From the NCBI GenBank assembly GCA_006844635.1, contig SPJO01000109.1, forward strand, positions 1-27,115: a DNA stretch of 27,115 nucleotides, given 5' to 3'. Within the stretch, counting starts at the first letter, position 1. Each line of letters opens with the position of its first letter. The notes below the pieces were generated by a model. It was not told where the DNA came from and searched no databases. It saw only the letters and a list, made by a program, of their open reading frames with translations. This stretch comes from Methylophilaceae bacterium (lineage in GTDB: Bacteria; Pseudomonadota; Gammaproteobacteria; Burkholderiales; Methylophilaceae). This document shows, piece after piece, positions 7,536-15,882 of this stretch. Both the position numbers and the translations under genes were made by a program.

Positions 7536-8099
7536 ATGAAAGTTTTTTTTGATTTATTCCCTGTCATCTTGTTTTTTATTGGCTTTAAACTTTATGACAT
7601 ATTCATCGCCACAGGCATTGCCATTGGCGCTACGATTGCACTGATCATTTACAGCAAAATTCGACATGGGAAAGTAGAAAAAATGCTCATGGTCAACGGC
7701 ATTATCATTTCGGTCCTTGGCGGTATCACACTGCTATTGCACGACAAAACTTTCATTATGTGGAAGCCCACAGTGCTTTACTGGCTGTTGGCTGCTGTAT
7801 TGATTATTTCCAATGTATTTTTCAAAAAGAACTTAATTCAGCAAATGATGGGGAAAATGCTCAACCCGCCGGCACCAACATGGACAACACTCAACATGGC
7901 TTGGGTGGCTTTTTTAGTCGTGATGGGCTTCCTTAACTTATACATTGCCTATAATTTCAGTGAAGACACTTGGGTTAACTTCAAACTCTTTGGCGTCACC
8001 TCCATCATGTTTGTATTTATGATGGCGCAAGTCTTAATCCTTAAAGATTACTTAATAGAACCATCAGAAACAACAGAAGATACTCAAAAGGACGCATAA
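7536..8099 (+). CDS. yciB: inner-membrane septation protein A family, YciB
   Basis: A 187-residue inner-membrane protein with about five hydrophobic segments, matching the YciB/IspZ (septation protein A) family. Family features include the N-terminal FFDLFPVILFFIGFKLYDIF, the KPTVLYWLLA segment, and the C-terminal block with NLYIAYNFSEDTWVNFKLFG. YciB is needed for normal cell envelope and division in enterics and interacts with division and elongation proteins; its biochemical role is unsettled. The C-terminal tail is acidic and cytoplasmic. The stop codon overlaps the start of yciI by one base (TAATG), so the two genes are coupled. A purine-rich AGAGAG stretch precedes the ATG. Confidence 0.94.
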   Translation: MKVFFDLFPVILFFIGFKLYDIFIATGIAIGATIALIIYSKIRHGKVEKMLMVNGIIISVLGGITLLLHDKTFIMWKPTVLYWLLAAVLIISNVFFKKNLIQQMMGKMLNPPAPTWTTLNMAWVAFLVVMGFLNLYIAYNFSEDTWVNFKLFGVTSIMFVFMMAQVLILKDYLIEPSETTEDTQKDA

Positions 8100-8398
8100 T
8101 GCTTTATGCCATCATTGCCGAAGACACGCCGAATAGCTTAGACAAACGCATGGCTGCGAGACCAGCACACCTTGAGAGACTAACTGCGCTTCAAGATCAA
8201 GGTAAACTCATTCTCGCAGGCCCATTTCCAGCCGTTGATAGTAACGACCCAGGACCTGCAGGCTTCAGTGGTAGCTTAATTGTTGCGGAATTTACCGATT
8301 TGGCAGCAGCAAAAACTTGGGCGGATGCAGATCCGTTTGTTGCAGCAGGCGTTTATTCCAACGTTATTGTGAAACCTTTTCGCAAAACACTACCCTAA
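8099..8398 (+). CDS. yciI: YciI family protein
   Basis: A 99-residue small ferredoxin-like (alpha/beta) protein of the YciI family. It begins MLYAIIAEDTPNSLDKRMAA, has the conserved RPAHLERL with the family histidine at residue 24, then GKLILAGPFPAVDSNDPG and the C-terminal DPFVAAGVYSNVIVKPF. YciI proteins are predicted to use a His-Asp pair for catalysis, but no general substrate is known. The one-base overlap with yciB and the eight-base gap to bolA make it part of one transcript with both. Confidence 0.92.
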   Translation: MLYAIIAEDTPNSLDKRMAARPAHLERLTALQDQGKLILAGPFPAVDSNDPGPAGFSGSLIVAEFTDLAAAKTWADADPFVAAGVYSNVIVKPFRKTLP

Positions 8399-8406
8399 CG
8401 AATGCA

Positions 8407-8670
8407 ATGAACTTAATTGAAACAATAGAACACAGGTTGGCTGTCCTCGAGCCAATCAATTTAAACATTGAAGACGATAGCGCTGCACATGCAGGCCATA
8501 AAGGCAATATGGGCGGCGGTCACTTCAACCTCAAAATAACAAGCTCGCATTTTTCAGAAAAATCACAGATAATGCGGCATCGTTTGATTTATCAGGCACT
8601 TGGTGATTTAATGCCGCAACAGATACATGCCTTAAGTATCATTGCAATTTCACCGAATGACCCAATATAA
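8407..8670 (+). CDS. bolA: BolA family protein
   Basis: An 87-residue BolA protein. The class II KH-like core is clear: GGHFNLKITSSHFSEKSQIM, the RHRLIYQALGDLM helix, and IHALSIIAISP as the last strand. BolA proteins bind monothiol glutaredoxins through a shared [2Fe-2S] cluster and also influence cell shape and transcription. The frame is open further upstream into yciI, but the ATG at 8407 starts the family domain and lies just after the yciI stop; it has no clear ribosome-binding site, suggesting coupling to yciI. A nearby ATG at 8402 is out of frame and stops after two codons. The neighbourhood yciI-bolA-ppiC supports the call. Confidence 0.93.
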   Translation: MNLIETIEHRLAVLEPINLNIEDDSAAHAGHKGNMGGGHFNLKITSSHFSEKSQIMRHRLIYQALGDLMPQQIHALSIIAISPNDPI

Positions 8671-8704
8671 CCATTCAGGGGAATTTTTTAACAAAAGGAA
8701 ACTC

Positions 8705-9505
8705 ATGAAAATGAACAAACTACTTATCGCAATCGCAGCCTTTTCTGCGATGTCACTGACCCCAGTCGCACATGCGGCTGACCCAGCGACAGTTAACGGG
8801 AAACCCATTAAAAAAGAATGGGTTGACTTCATCATGAATGATGCGAAAGCACGTGGTCAAAAAGGTAAAGGCCTAGAAATGGCCGTCATTAATGAGCTAA
8901 TCGGTTCAGAGCTCGCTTACCAAGCAGCAACAAAAAAAGGCTTTGATAAAAAATCTGACATTAAAACAGCGGCGGAAATTGGTCGCAGGAAATTAATCGT
9001 CAACGCTTTCCTAGCGGACCATATGAAGAAGAATCCAATCTCTGATGCCGACACGAAAGCCGCCTACGAACAATACAAAAAAGAACTAGGTGATAAAGAA
9101 TATAAAGCGCAACACATTCTCGTCAAAACAGAAGCAGAAGCAAAGGATGTATTATCTCAGCTTAAAAAAGGCGGCGACTTCAAAAAGCTCGCGAAAGAAA
9201 AATCACTAGACCCAGGTTCTAAAACCAAAGGTGGTGATTTAGGTTGGTTCTCACCAGCAGGTATGGTCAAGCCATTTAGCGATGCCGTTAAAACACTGAA
9301 AAAAGGCAAAATGGTTGATGCACCTGTGCAAACACAGTTCGGTTGGCATGTAATTAAACTGAACGACACGCGTGCTACAAAAGTACCGAGTTATGACAAA
9401 GCCAAAGAAGGCTTGAAGCGTACACTACAACAACGCAAACTTGAAAAGCTCATGTTAGGCTTAAAAGAAAAAGCGAAAATCGTCGTGCCAGGCGCGAAAA
9501 AATAA
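8705..9505 (+). CDS. periplasmic PpiC-type (parvulin) peptidyl-prolyl isomerase
   Basis: A 266-residue exported foldase. The signal peptide spans about residues 1-24 (cut near VAHA/ADPA). A helical N-terminal SurA/PrsA-like chaperone part follows. The parvulin domain runs from YKAQHILVKTEAEAKDVL through FKKLAKEKSLDPGSKTKGGD, LGWFSPAGMVKPF and TQFGWHVIKLND; these are the standard PpiC active-site strands. It should catalyse prolyl isomerisation and assist folding of envelope proteins. The ATG at 8705 is preceded by AAGGA and is better than the in-frame upstream ATGs, which would spoil the signal peptide. It ends the yciB-yciI-bolA-ppiC unit just before a strong terminator. Confidence 0.93.
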   Translation: MKMNKLLIAIAAFSAMSLTPVAHAADPATVNGKPIKKEWVDFIMNDAKARGQKGKGLEMAVINELIGSELAYQAATKKGFDKKSDIKTAAEIGRRKLIVNAFLADHMKKNPISDADTKAAYEQYKKELGDKEYKAQHILVKTEAEAKDVLSQLKKGGDFKKLAKEKSLDPGSKTKGGDLGWFSPAGMVKPFSDAVKTLKKGKMVDAPVQTQFGWHVIKLNDTRATKVPSYDKAKEGLKRTLQQRKLEKLMLGLKEKAKIVVPGAKK

Positions 9506-9520
9506 CGGCTACAGTCGTTT

Positions 9521-9553
9521 AAAAAAGCTTGCTTCGGCAAGCTTTTTTGTTTT
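9521..9553 (+). terminator. strong intrinsic terminator after ppiC
   Basis: Perfect twelve-base stem (9521-9532 with 9537-9548) closed by a stable TTCG tetraloop and ending in a T-run. It ends the yciB-ppiC transcript. The stem is also A/T symmetric, so it could act weakly on the other strand. Confidence 0.92.
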
Positions 9554-9583
9554 TAACAAGCGCGCGCAAGAGTGTTCGGATTC

Positions 9584-9592
9584 TGATAAAAT
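9584..9592 (+). promoter_or_regulatory. candidate extended -10 promoter of purL
   Basis: TGATAAAAT fits an extended -10 element (TG-n-TAAAAT) about 50 bases before the purL ATG and just after the preceding terminator. No good -35 box is seen, which is acceptable for extended -10 promoters. This is a sequence-only prediction. Confidence 0.4.
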
Positions 9593-9642
9593 AGCGCTTT
9601 GCATTTCAACACCAATCAACCGCTTTTTAAAACCAAATTCAG

Positions 9643-12600
9643 ATGTCAAACCAATCTCATTTTTTAAGCCTTCGCGGTAGCGCAGCGCTCTCGCAATTTC
9701 GTTTAGACAAGCTGTATAAGGCGCTAGAAAAATCAGCGCCAAATATTCAGCATATTTATGCAGAGTTGATGCACTTCTCCTTCAGTAACACCTCCCTCTC
9801 AGCAAATGAAGAAAAGACACTGACACAGATTCTGACTTACGGTCCAAGCTGCCAAACAGAGTCGCCTGAAGGCGAGTTATTCTTGGTGATTCCACGTATT
9901 GGCACCATTTCACCTTGGGCATCGCGCGCAACTGATATTGCCAACAATTGTGGCCTAAAAAGTTTATTACGCTTAGAACGGGGCACGGCCTATTACGTCA
10001 CATCAAAAGATGGCAAAGCCCTCAACCCAGCTGAGAGGTCAGCTTTTACCGCAGCCATCCATGACCGCATGACTGAAACAGTTGTTGCTAGCATCGATGA
10101 CGCTGATAAGCTCTATCACCATGCTGCCCCCAAACCATTAAGTACAGTTGATATTCTCCAAGACGGTAAAGCGGCATTAGACGCGGCCAACAACGAAATG
10201 GGTTTAGCACTCTCGCCTGATGAAGTCGACTATTTGGTTGAAAATTACATCAAGATGGATCGCAATCCAACTGATGTCGAATTAATGATGTTTGCTCAAG
10301 CGAACTCAGAGCATTGCCGTCATAAAATCTTCAATGCTGATTGGGTGATTGATGGCGCACAGCAAGATATCTCACTATTCGGCATGATTCGCAACACGCA
10401 CAAGCTGAACCCTGGACACACCGTAGTTGCTTACTCAGACAATTCCTCAATTGTTGAAGGGCAAAAAACCAAGCGCTTCTATCCGACAGCCGATAATATT
10501 TACGGATTTGTAGAAGATGAAATGAACTACTTGATGAAAGTAGAAACACATAATCACCCCACTGCCATTTCACCATTTGCTGGCGCTGCGACTGGTTCTG
10601 GCGGTGAAATCCGTGATGAAGGTGCAACAGGCATTGGCTCTAAACCCAAAGCAGGCCTAACGGGCTTTTCTGTGTCCAACTTAAACTTGCCAAATTTCAA
10701 GCAGCCTTGGGAAGAGGCTTACGGTAAGCCAGGCCGCATTGCTGACCCGTTACAAATCATGATTGATGCGCCATTAGGTGGTGCCAGTTATAACAACGAA
10801 TTTGGCCGCCCAAATATTGCGGGTTATTTCCGTACGTTTGAATTGGCAACGCCAGATAGCAAAGGCAAGCCAGAAGTACGCGGTTATCATAAGCCCATTA
10901 TGTTGGCTGGCGGCGTCGGCAACATCGCAGATAGCCATTCATTTAAAGATAAAATCCCGGCAGGTGCCGCGCTGATTCAACTAGGTGGCCCTGCGATGTT
11001 GATTGGCTTAGGCGGTGGTGCTGCATCGAGTATGGATACGGGTGCAAACACCGAAAACCTAGACTTTGATTCTGTACAGCGCGGCAACCCAGAATTACAA
11101 CGTCGTGCACAAGAGGTCATTGATCGCTGCTGGCAAATGGGTTATGACAACCCAATCGTGAGCATTCATGATGTTGGTGCAGGTGGTATCTCTAATGCCT
11201 TCCCTGAACTGGTCAATGATGCTGAGGTTGGTGCTATTTTCCAACTCAGAGATGTGCATAATGAAGAGCCTGGCATGAGCCCACGTGAACTGTGGAGTAA
11301 TGAAGCGCAAGAACGCTATGTGCTGGCTGTTGAACAAAAAGATTTACCTTTGTTTGAATCATTATGCGAACGTGAACGCTGCCCATTTGCTGTGGTCGGT
11401 GTTGCAACAGAGGAGCGCCATCTTACCGTCGAAGATGCGCACTTTAACAACAAACCCGTTGATATGGACTTAAGTGTTTTATTAGGTAAACCGCCTAAAA
11501 TGACACGCGATGTAAAAAGTGTTGAAAAGACATTTAATGCATTCGACACGAGCAAGCTTGATCTAAAAGAAGCGGCAAAACGGGTATTACATTTACCGGG
11601 CGTTGCCGATAAAACCTTTTTGATTACCATTGGCGACCGCTCTGTAACGGGTTTAATTGCCCGTGACCAAATGGTTGGCCCATGGCAAGTGCCTGTGGCT
11701 GATGTGGCTGTCACAACCGCAGGCTTTGAAACCAATAATGGTGAAGCATTTGCCATTGGTGAGCGTGCACCACTTGCTTTAATTGATGCCCCAGCTTCTG
11801 GTCGCATGGCCATTGGTGAGTCCATTACTAATATTGCAGCAAGCTTCATTAGCGACATCAGCAATTTAAAACTATCAGCCAATTGGATGGCGCCAGCAGG
11901 CCACGAAGGCGAAGACGCTGCACTCTATGCAACGGTAAAAACGGTTGGTATGGAGCTATGTCCTGCGCTGGGCATTAGCATCCCTGTGGGCAAAGACTCC
12001 ATGAGTATGAAAACTGTTTGGGAAGATGATGGTCAGAAAAAGGCCGTCACCTCCCCAATTTCGTTAGTGGTCACCGCTTTTGCCAATACAATTGATGCAC
12101 GCAAAACACTCACACCACAATTGCGCACTGACGCAGGCGACACTGACCTAATTTTGATTGATTTAGGCCATGGTAAAAACCGCATGGGTGGTTCATCACT
12201 GGCGCAAGTCTATGGCGAAATCGGCGATGCTGTGCCAGATGTTGATGACCCAGCACAATTAAAAGCGTTCTTTACGCAAATCCAAGCGTTAAATAGCGAC
12301 CAAAAACTACTGGCTTATCATGACCGCAGTGATGGCGGCTTATTCTCGACGCTTGCGGAAATGGCTTTTGCTGGGCATTGCGGGCTCGAATGCGACATTA
12401 GTGCGCTAACAGGCGATATTGCCAGCGCACTATTTAATGAAGAACTTGGCGCTGTAATACAACTTCGTCGTAGCGATACAGAAACAGTCCTTGCACAACT
12501 AAATAGCACCTTAGCGGGCTGTGTACACTTAATCGGTCAAGTCACCAATGCACATGACATTGAGATTAAAAAAGATAATGTAAGCTTTAACGAGAGCCGC

Positions 12601-13554
12601 ATTCACTTGCATCGTATATGGTCTGAAACAACTTATCATATGCAAAGTTTGCGTGATAACCCTGCTTGCGCGCAGCAGGAGTATGACCGTATTTTGGACA
12701 ATACCGACGCGGGTATCCAGCCACATCTAACTTTTGATATTAATGATAATATCAGCGCGCCTTATATCAACAAAGGGCTTCGCCCCAATATGGCCGTACT
12801 GCGTGAGCAAGGCATCAATGGGCAAACTGAGATGGCTGCCGCCTTTGATCGTGCTGGCTTTAATAGTGTTGATGTCCATATGAGTGACATCATTAGTGGT
12901 TCGGTTTCCCTAAGTGAATTTGCTGGTCTCGTCGCTTGCGGCGGCTTCTCCTATGGTGATGTACTGGGCGCTGGTGAAGGTTGGGCAAAGTCAATATTAT
13001 TCAACGCCCGTGCACGTGATGAGTTTAGTGCTTTCTTTGATCGTAGCGACGCATTTGCACTCGGTGTCTGCAATGGTTGCCAAATGATGAGCAATTTGAA
13101 AAGCATTATTCCTGGGTCTGAACACTGGCCACATTTTGTGCGCAACAAGTCAGAACAGTTTGAGGCACGCTTTGCCATGGTCGAAATTTTAGATTCTCCA
13201 TCGCTGTTCTTCAAGGGCATGGGAGGAACTCGCATACCAATTGCCGTGGCACATGGAGAAGGATTTACGGAATTTCATGATGCAAACGCTGTCAATTTAG
13301 TGTTAGATAAGCAACTGGCTACAGCGCGCTATATTGATAATGCGTCAACGCCTACGGAAGTTTATCCGTTTAACCCTAATGGATCCCCACAAGGGTTAAC
13401 TGGTTTTACTAACACAGATGGGCGTTTTAGCATTATGATGCCGCACCCAGAACGCGTATTTAGAACGGTGCAGCATTCATGGCACCCGGATGAATGGCAA
13501 GAAGATGGGCCATGGATGCGCATGTTCCGTAACGCAAGGTGTTATACTGACTAG
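9643..13554 (+). CDS. purL: phosphoribosylformylglycinamidine synthase, single-chain
   Basis: FGAM synthase converts FGAR, glutamine and ATP into FGAM in de novo purine synthesis. At 1303 residues it is the large proteobacterial form, with FGAM synthase domains (ANSEHCRHKIFNADW, VETHNHPTAISPF, TGSGGEIRDEGATGIGS, SIHDVGAGGISNA, VGKDSMSMKTVW, YHDRSDGGL) and a C-terminal class I glutaminase. The glutaminase triad is visible: Cys1143 in GVCNGCQMM, His1268 and Glu1270 in PHPE. The preceding loop GGFSYGDVLGAGEGWA is standard. All blocks are intact. It stands alone after a terminator, with a plausible extended -10 promoter upstream; the ribosome-binding site is weak. The secreted ankyrin gene begins 42 bases downstream with no terminator visible in between. 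Confidence 0.98.
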   Translation: MSNQSHFLSLRGSAALSQFRLDKLYKALEKSAPNIQHIYAELMHFSFSNTSLSANEEKTLTQILTYGPSCQTESPEGELFLVIPRIGTISPWASRATDIANNCGLKSLLRLERGTAYYVTSKDGKALNPAERSAFTAAIHDRMTETVVASIDDADKLYHHAAPKPLSTVDILQDGKAALDAANNEMGLALSPDEVDYLVENYIKMDRNPTDVELMMFAQANSEHCRHKIFNADWVIDGAQQDISLFGMIRNTHKLNPGHTVVAYSDNSSIVEGQKTKRFYPTADNIYGFVEDEMNYLMKVETHNHPTAISPFAGAATGSGGEIRDEGATGIGSKPKAGLTGFSVSNLNLPNFKQPWEEAYGKPGRIADPLQIMIDAPLGGASYNNEFGRPNIAGYFRTFELATPDSKGKPEVRGYHKPIMLAGGVGNIADSHSFKDKIPAGAALIQLGGPAMLIGLGGGAASSMDTGANTENLDFDSVQRGNPELQRRAQEVIDRCWQMGYDNPIVSIHDVGAGGISNAFPELVNDAEVGAIFQLRDVHNEEPGMSPRELWSNEAQERYVLAVEQKDLPLFESLCERERCPFAVVGVATEERHLTVEDAHFNNKPVDMDLSVLLGKPPKMTRDVKSVEKTFNAFDTSKLDLKEAAKRVLHLPGVADKTFLITIGDRSVTGLIARDQMVGPWQVPVADVAVTTAGFETNNGEAFAIGERAPLALIDAPASGRMAIGESITNIAASFISDISNLKLSANWMAPAGHEGEDAALYATVKTVGMELCPALGISIPVGKDSMSMKTVWEDDGQKKAVTSPISLVVTAFANTIDARKTLTPQLRTDAGDTDLILIDLGHGKNRMGGSSLAQVYGEIGDAVPDVDDPAQLKAFFTQIQALNSDQKLLAYHDRSDGGLFSTLAEMAFAGHCGLECDISALTGDIASALFNEELGAVIQLRRSDTETVLAQLNSTLAGCVHLIGQVTNAHDIEIKKDNVSFNESRIHLHRIWSETTYHMQSLRDNPACAQQEYDRILDNTDAGIQPHLTFDINDNISAPYINKGLRPNMAVLREQGINGQTEMAAAFDRAGFNSVDVHMSDIISGSVSLSEFAGLVACGGFSYGDVLGAGEGWAKSILFNARARDEFSAFFDRSDAFALGVCNGCQMMSNLKSIIPGSEHWPHFVRNKSEQFEARFAMVEILDSPSLFFKGMGGTRIPIAVAHGEGFTEFHDANAVNLVLDKQLATARYIDNASTPTEVYPFNPNGSPQGLTGFTNTDGRFSIMMPHPERVFRTVQHSWHPDEWQEDGPWMRMFRNARCYTD

Positions 13555-13596
13555 TATAGTTAGAATTTACATAAAAATATTTGGAGATTGATTAAT

Positions 13597-14079
13597 ATGC
13601 AATGGATTAAAACCGCACTACTCGCCTTAGTACTAGGTGTTTCTGTTAACGTTTCAGCAATGACTGATGATGAAGAGGCTGTATGGAGAGAAGCCATTGT
13701 CAATGGTGACATGAAAACGGTGAAGCAAGTGGTGAAGCAAGATGCTAGCGCAACCAATGAAAAGATTTTTGGCTGGAGCCCATTACAAATGGCCGCTAAT
13801 ACCAACCAGTTAGAAGTGGTTAAATACCTAATCGCAAACGGTGCTGAACTTGACTATATGCAACCTTATGCTCACCATACTGCTTTTCATGTCGCTGCAT
13901 TCAAGGGCTACACAGACATGACAACATTATTGGCTAAAAGCGGTGCTGATGTGAATGTGAAGCTAAGAAACAACCTATCATTGATTCAATTCTTCCGCGA
14001 TGAAGGCAATGAAAAAATGATTGAGCACTTAAGCAGCCTTGGTGTAAAAGATGACGGTTGTAAAGGTGAGTTCTGCTAA
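13597..14079 (+). CDS. small secreted ankyrin-repeat protein
   Basis: A 160-residue exported ankyrin protein. Residues 1-21 are a signal peptide (MQWIKTALLALVLGVSVNVS, cut after the following A). About four ankyrin units follow, the clearest being GWSPLQMAANTNQLEVVKYL and HTAFHVAAFKGYTDMTTLL; the C-terminus ends with two cysteines (CKGEFC) that could form a disulfide in the periplasm. The ATG at 13597 is chosen because GGAG lies ten bases upstream; an in-frame TTG at 13588 would be too close to it. Secreted ankyrins such as Pseudomonas AnkB assist periplasmic enzymes, but no partner can be named here. It lies between purL and the cytochrome/flavoprotein run, so it may be expressed with either. 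Confidence 0.82.
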   Translation: MQWIKTALLALVLGVSVNVSAMTDDEEAVWREAIVNGDMKTVKQVVKQDASATNEKIFGWSPLQMAANTNQLEVVKYLIANGAELDYMQPYAHHTAFHVAAFKGYTDMTTLLAKSGADVNVKLRNNLSLIQFFRDEGNEKMIEHLSSLGVKDDGCKGEFC

Positions 14080-14164
14080 GCAGTAAAATGTGACTTGGCA
14101 CACACACAGTCACACTATTTGTGTTTAAAATGGTGTTTTAATCACGGGTTAGGGTTAAAGCACC

Positions 14165-14563
14165 ATGACACAAAGCCAACCGATTGCGGCCAGCCGCAGT
14201 TCCTACTTTAGTTATTTTGGTTTTATCCTTTTATGTTTCCTTTCTACGGCAAGCTATGCGGATAAAGACGCCTCCTCAAGCAATAATATACACATACGCT
14301 CCTTAGCTGCATCCTGTGCGGCCTGTCATGGCACCAATGGCAATAGCCGAAGCATCACACCTGTATTAGCTGGGCTAGACGCAGGTTATTTTGCAACGCA
14401 AATGCATGCTTTTAAAAAGGGAAGCCGTGAAAGCACCGTCATGCATCACCATGCCACAGGCATTAATGATGAAGAAATCAGCTTACTAGCCGAGTATTTT
14501 TCACAACAAAAACGTGCAACACCATTCCCCCTAACACCACAGACATTGAGGGAAAAGCCATGA
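14165..14563 (+). CDS. periplasmic monoheme cytochrome c, probable FccA-type subunit
   Basis: A 132-residue class I cytochrome c. The signal peptide core is residues 14-32 (YFGFILLCFLSTASYA region). The heme motif is CAACHG with Cys51, Cys54 and His55. The pattern TQMHAFKKGSRESTVMHHHA provides Met93 as likely sixth ligand, and NDEEISLLAEYFS is the closing helix. The combination of LAG, QM..F..G.R.STVM and EI..LAEYF is typical of small cytochromes that partner flavocytochrome-c sulfide dehydrogenases. It overlaps the next gene by four bases (ATGA), which strongly suggests a physical or functional pair. It would accept electrons from the flavoprotein and pass them to another cytochrome or the terminal oxidase. 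Confidence 0.88.
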   Translation: MTQSQPIAASRSSYFSYFGFILLCFLSTASYADKDASSSNNIHIRSLAASCAACHGTNGNSRSITPVLAGLDAGYFATQMHAFKKGSRESTVMHHHATGINDEEISLLAEYFSQQKRATPFPLTPQTLREKP

Positions 14564-15858
14564 GCAAACGCAATCAAAAAACACCAGCAATGTTTAATCG
14601 CCGCCGCTTTATTCAAGCAGTTGGCTTAGGTGCAAGTAGCCTGCTATTGCCTCACCAAGTACTTGCCATGGGTAAAAAACACCCTCTTGGACATGTTGTT
14701 GTCATTGGTGGTGGCTATGCCGGCACAACAGCTGCAAAGTACATTCGTATGTGGAGCGCTCAGAACATTGCAGTGACAGTCATTGAACAATCACCACAAT
14801 TCACCTCATGCCCGCTAAGTAACTTGGTTTTAGGCGGTAGCAAATCGATTAATGACTTAACATTTGGTTATGATGCGGTGCAAAAAAACCATGGTGTTAA
14901 TTGGGTACAAGATACTGTCACTGCGATCAACCCTGAAGCAAAAAAAGTGACGATGAAGCGCGGTGAAATTAGTTACGACCGCCTCATTATCGCCCCGGGT
15001 GTTGACCTCAACTATGACACCCTACCTGATTTACAATCAGAAGCAGCGCAAGCACAGATCCCACATGCTTGGAAAGCGGGCTGGCAAACAGTGACCTTAC
15101 GTAAACAATTAGAGGCGATGCCTGATGGCGGCGTATTTCTGATCACGATTCCTATGGTGCCCTACCGCTGCCCACCAGGCCCATATGAACGCATCTGCCA
15201 AGTTGCTAGCTATTTCAAAGCACATAAGCCTAAAAGTAAAATTGTTGTGCTGGATGCTAACCCAAACATTGTTTCAAAAAGAGGTTTATTTTCTAAGGTT
15301 TGGCAAAATGAGTACAAGGGCATAATTGACTACAAACCAGACAATGCCATTGTTGAAATTGATGTTGCAAACAAAACCGTCACCACTGACTTTGAAAAGG
15401 TCAAAGCGGACGTGCTCAACGTCATCCCACCACAGCGTGCTGGCAAACCAACGCAAATGGCTGACTTATTAGAACCAGACTACCCATGGTGCGAAGTCGA
15501 CTTTCTTACTTACGAATCTAAACGCGTCCCTAATGTGCATGTGATTGGTGATAGTGTTTCCGCTGGATTACCTAAATCTGCACATATGGCAACGTCTCAA
15601 GCCCGTGTCTGTGCCAGTGCCATCGTAGAGGTAATGCATGGTCGACAGCCAGATCAACACCCGGTGTTTGCCAACACTTGCTACAGCTTTGTTGACGATG
15701 AGCGTGCGATGCATGTAGCAAAAGTCTACCGCTATGACCCAAAAAAACAAGTGATGGTCGCTACTGAAGGTGGCGGGCTATCAGCAGCGCCATCTGCACA
15801 AGAAGGCAAATATGCGAACGCATGGGCAACTAATATCTGGTCTGATGTTCTAACCTAG
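14560..15858 (+). CDS. fccB: flavocytochrome c sulfide dehydrogenase, flavoprotein subunit (FccB-type), Tat-exported
   Basis: A 432-residue FAD protein. The N-terminus has a twin-arginine signal (NRRRFIQAVGLGASSLLLP, residues 13-31). The FAD fold starts at HVVVIGGGYAGTTAAKYIR (45-63). Cys84 in FTSCPLSNLVLGG occupies the position that binds FAD covalently in Allochromatium FccB. Cys204 in YRCPPGPYERICQVA and Cys374 in NTCYSFV are the likely redox-active disulfide pair next to the flavin. VHVIGDSVSAGLPKSAHMA (327-343) is the second FAD-contact block. The known family reaction is oxidation of sulfide to sulfur or polysulfide with transfer to cytochrome c; the substrate here is inferred from these conserved cysteines. 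It overlaps the cytochrome gene and is followed 24 bases later by the quinoprotein-type gene. A shorter start at the eleventh codon (ATG) is also possible. Confidence 0.9.
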   Translation: MSKRNQKTPAMFNRRRFIQAVGLGASSLLLPHQVLAMGKKHPLGHVVVIGGGYAGTTAAKYIRMWSAQNIAVTVIEQSPQFTSCPLSNLVLGGSKSINDLTFGYDAVQKNHGVNWVQDTVTAINPEAKKVTMKRGEISYDRLIIAPGVDLNYDTLPDLQSEAAQAQIPHAWKAGWQTVTLRKQLEAMPDGGVFLITIPMVPYRCPPGPYERICQVASYFKAHKPKSKIVVLDANPNIVSKRGLFSKVWQNEYKGIIDYKPDNAIVEIDVANKTVTTDFEKVKADVLNVIPPQRAGKPTQMADLLEPDYPWCEVDFLTYESKRVPNVHVIGDSVSAGLPKSAHMATSQARVCASAIVEVMHGRQPDQHPVFANTCYSFVDDERAMHVAKVYRYDPKKQVMVATEGGGLSAAPSAQEGKYANAWATNIWSDVLT

Positions 15859-15882
15859 AACTGGGTTAGTTTAGGAGGTGTC

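Noticed and set aside
8317..8406. An extended N-terminus for BolA starting inside yciI
   Set aside because: The extra 30 residues are cysteine/arginine-rich, read yciI in another frame and are unlike BolA proteins; the ATG at 8407 begins the family domain.
11316..11882. 188-residue open frame on the minus strand inside purL
   Set aside because: It is antisense to a fully conserved part of purL and has no recognisable protein features; it is a by-product of purL codon usage.
14089..14116. Terminator between the small ankyrin gene and the cytochrome gene
   Set aside because: Only a six-base stem with a large loop and no T-run directly after it; too weak to call.
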